A stretch of 64,000 bases of DNA from Caprella mutica. Its lineage: Eukaryota > Arthropoda > Malacostraca > Amphipoda > Caprellidae. The stretch spans positions 248,001-312,000 of the forward strand of contig CANNZV010000321.1 of the NCBI GenBank assembly GCA_947561585.1, in the 5' to 3' direction. A model generated the notes under the pieces. The model did not search any database, was not told the origin of the DNA, and worked only from the letters and a program-made list of their open reading frames with translations. This document shows positions 60,375-64,000 of the stretch, piece by piece. The position numbers and the translations under genes were made by a program. Positions within the stretch are counted from its first letter, which is position 1, and every line of letters starts with the position of its first letter.

Positions 60375-60618
60375 CCAGTCTGTATTTCGTGGTAAATTCC
60401 ACCGACATGTCGGTGAAATTTTTTCCATTTGAAAATAATATTCTGGCAAAGTCTGTGGGTTTGTTGCTATTTATTCCTATGTTACCATTAATTTTCGGTG
60501 GATAAATTGGGAAAATGTTGGTGGATCAGCCAAATTACTGGAAATTTATGGTGGATTTTTTCAGCTTTATGGAAAAAGTCAGTGGGATTTTGTGCACCAA
60601 ATACAGACTGCCAACTGG
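60375..60618. mobile_element. MITE family B-related, 244 bp
   Basis: CCAGTCTGTATTTCGTGG ... GCACCAAATACAGACTGCCA + ACTGG. Duplications CAGACAAT (60367-60374) and CATACAAT (60619-60626) match at 7 of 8 bases. It shares the core TATTCCTATGTTACC with family B but has different arms. It interrupts the cysteine-rich exon. Confidence 0.8.
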
Positions 60619-60726
60619 CATACAATCGAAAACGTAACAACGTTCAGATCGAAGTTCTTCTTCTTCTTCTTTGCAGGGTTTTTTCGGAGATTGGACTGCA
60701 GTCATCCGCTGTCCGTGCCTCCTGAA

Positions 60727-61060
60727 AATTCAATAGCAGTTAGTTTCAATAAAGACATTAAAATAATTTATTGATGGTCTATTTTTATTTCACATATAGC
60801 TACTCAAAATTTCTCAATATAATTCCCACTGTTAGTTTGTTAATACTATATAGGCCAGTGTTAGACTAATTGAAAATTGGGATTGGACCAAGAGGCATCA
60901 ATTGTGCTCAATATTGAGATCCTTACAGAGGGTCCAAGCTCCTGTTTCGGGCGAGGGGAAAATAGTGAAACACCACAATCTGGGTGGGCAACATCCCTCC
61001 AGGAGCTTAAGTGTTTCCTGCAAGGATATGGGGACCCACCTAACACCTCAAAGTGTACTC
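60727..61060. other. Spacer between MITE-split exon and LINE
   Basis: Probably intron of the exon at 58971-60721 plus unclassified repeat. 60850-61060 is less AT-rich and open on both strands in places, but no protein is recognised. It might belong to the 3' UTR of a LINE relative. Confidence 0.35.
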
Positions 61061-61065
61061 TTCAG

Positions 61066-63376
61066 TTTTTTTTTTAGATCTTAGGAGTACTTATTTAGCT
61101 AGACTATTTAGTCTTCTTGAATCTTCCCCAGTTAAAGAAATGAAATAATTTTAGTTTCAATTAAAAATTTAGTTAGTCCCCCAACTACATAGTAATGATT
61201 TGAAGGAAAAGAGGTACTACTTCCCAATAGAGTAGATATATCTAGAGGTAAATTCTTACTACTTAATTTAGATATCAAGTTACTTCTTTCTCTACAATAT
61301 TTATTACAATGCAACAACAAGTGTTCAATTGTATCAGGAACTTGGCAACTACAGCAGAGGGGGCTATCTGTCATATTGAATCTATGCAAATAAGAATTGG
61401 TACCAGAGTGACCAGTTCTCAGTCTGTTAAGCACAATGTTTACTCTACGTGATTTTTTATTATATACAGGATAATGCTGTACTTTACTATACAAATCTGA
61501 CAAATGTTTGCCCCTTGCTGTAGTGTCAACCTTAAACTTCCAGCACTCATTCCATACATTATAGAACCCTTCTATTAATTTTGATATTATCTCATGCTGA
61601 GATAGAGGTAGAACTTCACAGTCTGTGTTGTGATGAGCTAAGTTGGCAGCTCTGTCTACAACTTCATTACCTATGATTCCAACATGTGCCTTCACCCATT
61701 CTATGATTACCGTTCTGGATCTGTTCAAACCATGCATCAGCAGACGTATCTCTCCAGTAAGAAGACCATAAGATCCCTCCAGTGAACAGAGCATCTGCAG
61801 TGAAGATCTACTATCTGTAAAGACAACAAACTTGCTACCAGCAATATTAGTAGAGGCAATATATTGTAGTGCTTTTAACAAAGCGAACAGTTCAGATGCT
61901 ATGACCGAATGATCATAATTTAGTTTGTATGTCTTAATGATGCCAAGCTGAGGATCATATATTGCACAACCAGTTGATGGAAAAGGGGAATTGATGTGAG
62001 AGCCATCTGTGTATATTTTGTAATATTCATTATAATATTGATCAGTGAGTTCTTTGAATTTTATTTTCCAATCAAAGTAAATATCCTCTTCCAGAGACAT
62101 TTTAAGGAATCTTCCAATATTTTGCCATGGTGGTAGGCCATTCTTGTGTACATGTGGTTCTATAACATTACCTACCTCAAATCTTATGAGGTCAGATTTG
62201 ACTTGTCTTTTGTATGATTTAGTCCACAGATTGCCTTGTTCTGTGATTTGCAGTAGTTTCTTAGTATCATCCTCATCTGACCTATTTACTATTTTTATGT
62301 AAAATTTACATCTTAAATAGGCTCTTCTCATTTCAAGTGGTGGGATCTTACACACCACTTCCAGAGATGTTATTGGTGTTGTACGTCTGCATCCTGAGAT
62401 CAGACGCAGGGCTACATTTTGGAGGGAGTCTAGCTTTTTTAGATGAGAATCAGCAGCCAATCCATATAGACTAGATCCGTAGTCTAGCTTGCCTCGCACA
62501 TATGCAATGTAGAACATTCTGAGTATTTTTTCATGTGCTCCCCAGTTTGTTGATGATAAACATTTCACTATGTCAATCCTCTTCCTGATATCTTTTGTTA
62601 GTTCATCAATGTGTTGTCTATAAGTTAAAGTTGGAGCATCAAATACAACTCCAAGAATTTTCTGTGTTTTGTTAGATGGAAGAACCTTATCATTTATTCT
62701 AAGAATTATATCATTACTCCTTCCTCGAGAAAAGAGTTGCATTGAACTGACTACCATGCCCCAATACTCCAACCAGGACACCACTCTGTTCAAATAAGAT
62801 TGCATGTCTTTCTTTAGCAAGTTAAGATTTTTGTTGGTACATGAGAAGGTAATATCATCAGCATAGGTGTAAATAGATATGTTGGGATTCTTAGGTAGAT
62901 CATGCAACATCAGATTGAACAGCGTTGGGCTGAGCACAGCTCCTTGCGGAACACCAGACTCTACAGCATAACTGTCTGAGTCACAGTTTCCAATTCTTAC
63001 TTGAAAAGTTCTGGCAAATAGATAATTCTCAATCCATTTGTACATTCTTCCATTTACACCTATTTTTGCTAACTTGTACATTAGGCCTTTATGCCATACC
63101 CTGTCAAAGGCACCTTGTAGATCCAAGTAAACAACCACTGTGTGGGAGTGGTTGAGAAGAGATTGGCGAATATTGCTTTCTATTCTGTGCAGTGCATCAT
63201 ATGTTGAATAACCTTGTCTAAAGCCACATTGATGATTTGCAAATATTCTATTTTCTTCCAACCAATACAAGAGCCTCCTGCACAATATCTTCTCCATCAA
63301 TTTCCCTATACATGACAGTAAGGTTATAGGTCTGTATGATGCTGCTACAGTCTTTTCTTTTCCAGGTTTAAGAACT
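61066..63376 (-). mobile_element. Jockey/R1-like LINE, 5'-truncated copy
   Basis: Minus-strand non-LTR retrotransposon lacking its 5' part (no endonuclease or ORF1). It ends in a run of 10 A (T at 61066-61075 on the plus strand) about 55 nt after the ORF2 stop, a likely poly(A) end. The left part of ORF2 (ELVLKPGKEKTVAASYRPI) reads up to the junction at 63376/63377, where sequence identical to 61251 onward begins. Confidence 0.85.
61132..63374 (-). CDS. LINE ORF2: reverse transcriptase + RNase H
   Basis: The open frame from 63374 (first Met at 63300, giving 722 aa) to TAA at 61132 has no internal stop. Reverse transcriptase: SYRPITLLSC, then YLDLQGAFDRVW (motif A Asp), GVPQGAVLSPTLFN (motif B) and TYADDI (motif C). 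RNase H follows at about residues 440-570: KIYTDGSHIN, ASELFALLKA, VVFTDSRSSLQ and AHVGIIGNEVVDRAA supply the acidic and His residues. The C-terminal zinc knuckle is CCSCQVPDTIEHLLLHC. RT plus RNase H plus knuckle fits jockey/R1/I-type elements. It would copy element RNA into DNA at the target. The N-terminal endonuclease is missing, so this copy cannot move alone, though the reading frame is recent-looking. Confidence 0.92.
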
Positions 63377-64000
63377 AATTCTTACTACTTAATTTAGATA
63401 TCAAGTTACTTCTTTCTCTACAATATTTATTACAATGCAACAACAAGTGTTCAATTGTATCAGGAACTTGGCAACTACAGCAGAGGGGGCTATCTGTCAT
63501 ATTGAATCTATGCAAATAAGAATTGGTACCAGAGTGACCAGTTCTCAGTCTGTTAAGCACAATGTTTACTCTACGTGATTTTTTATTATATACAGGATAA
63601 TGCTGTACTTTACTATACAAATCTAACAAATGTTTGCCCCTTGCTGTAGTGTCAACCTTAAACTTCCAGCACTCATTCCATACATTATAGAACCCTTCTA
63701 TTAATTTTGATATTATCTCATGCTGAGATAGAGGTAGAACTTCACAGTCTGTGTTGTGATGAGCTAAGTTGGCAGCTCTGTCTACAACTTCATTACCTAT
63801 GATTCCAACATGTGCCTTCACCCATTCTATGATTACCGTTCTGGATCTGTTCAAACCATGCATCAGCAGACGTATCTCTCCAGTAAGAAGACCATAAGAT
63901 CCCTCCAGTGAACAGAGCATCTGCAGTGAAGATCTACTATCTGTAAAGACAACAAACTTGCTACCAGCAATATTAGTAGAGGCAATATATTGTAGTGCTT
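63377..64000 (-). mobile_element. Second LINE copy, partial, runs off the window
   Basis: Repeats 61251-61874 at a constant offset of 2126 bp, with one base difference noticed (63625 versus 61499, Leu for Ser in the peptide). It is cut at its 3' side inside SKLSSKN, 40 codons before the ORF2 stop, and joined to the 5' edge of the first copy. The RNase H and zinc-knuckle region is open to the window edge. Confidence 0.9.

Larger units (their letters stand above)
58971..60721 (-). pseudogene. Cysteine-rich terminal exon interrupted by nested MITEs
   Basis: An acceptor (TTGAATTTTCAG) at 60722-60723 opens a minus-strand frame that runs to TAG at 58971-58973 if three insertions and one duplication copy each are ignored (60375-60618, 59965-60224, 59088-59919). 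The remainder is 391 nt: one split-codon base, 129 codons and the stop, with no internal stop or frameshift. Short landmarks in order: KKPCKEEEEELRSERCYVFD, QRWYLPRCERG, RRNIECCNEEDFGGAKVCVC, GRLQYVRRKL. The Cys spacing near the end (CC then C-x-C) faintly recalls Ly6/uPAR-type extracellular domains, but I do not assign a family. Upstream exons would lie to the right, behind the LINE. As sequenced the exon should be broken unless the insertions are removed from RNA. Confidence 0.6.

Noticed and set aside
60877..61084. Plus- and minus-strand frames of 60-66 codons
   Set aside because: Non-overlapping with any recognised domain and located beside a LINE 3' end; treated as non-coding.

Overview
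This is an animal nuclear genome window, most likely from an insect. The protein-coding signal is split into short exons with canonical GT-AG borders, intergenic DNA is AT-rich, and most of the window is repeats, MITEs and retrotransposon debris. The style of the repeats and the protein sequences fit a hemipteran such as a planthopper; that placement is inference and I cannot confirm the species.

Three intact-looking genes can be assembled exon by exon, all on the minus strand: L-lactate dehydrogenase (20503-23607, 6 coding exons, 334 aa); a TAF6L-type histone-fold/HEAT subunit of SAGA (41886-47730, 7 coding exons, 662 aa); and tyrosyl-DNA phosphodiesterase 1 carrying an N-terminal PAR-binding zinc finger (48817-56237, 12 coding exons, 576 aa). 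In each case the exon phases sum exactly to a continuous reading frame. TAF6L and TDP1 lie head to tail about 1.1 kb apart. A fourth minus-strand exon (58971-60721) is a cysteine-rich 129-codon frame cut into pieces by a nest of MITEs. Small candidate exons sit at 28-102 (minus) and 30406-30467 (plus).

Layout: 1-20 kb is almost all repeats: two copies of a possibly tRNA-derived SINE-like element, three copies of a 450-bp dispersed repeat, foldback elements with long inverted arms, a LINE 3' fragment and several MITEs. 20.5-23.6 kb is LDH. 24-34 kb is mobile DNA, including a 1.3-kb inverted repeat in a cluster of TGACGTCA sites and a pogo-like MITE. 34.4-38.4 kb is a 31-bp minisatellite (about 129 units) joined to a foldback element that holds a dead hAT transposon. 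41.9-56.2 kb is TAF6L and TDP1, with several intronic tandem arrays. 56.4-60.6 kb is a dense MITE nest with readable 8-bp target-site duplications. 61.0-64.0 kb is a jockey/R1-like LINE ORF2 arranged in a head-to-tail partial duplication of period 2126 bp.

The best leads are: (i) a TAF6L splice donor amplified ten times in a perfect 29-bp tandem; (ii) two MITE families (227-bp CCAAGTAA and about 240-320-bp CCAGTCTGCA), each with 8-bp duplications, nested inside a coding exon whose frame is restored exactly by excision; (iii) a short TTCCTATG core shared by MITE families with different target-site classes; (iv) the PBZ-TDP1 domain fusion.
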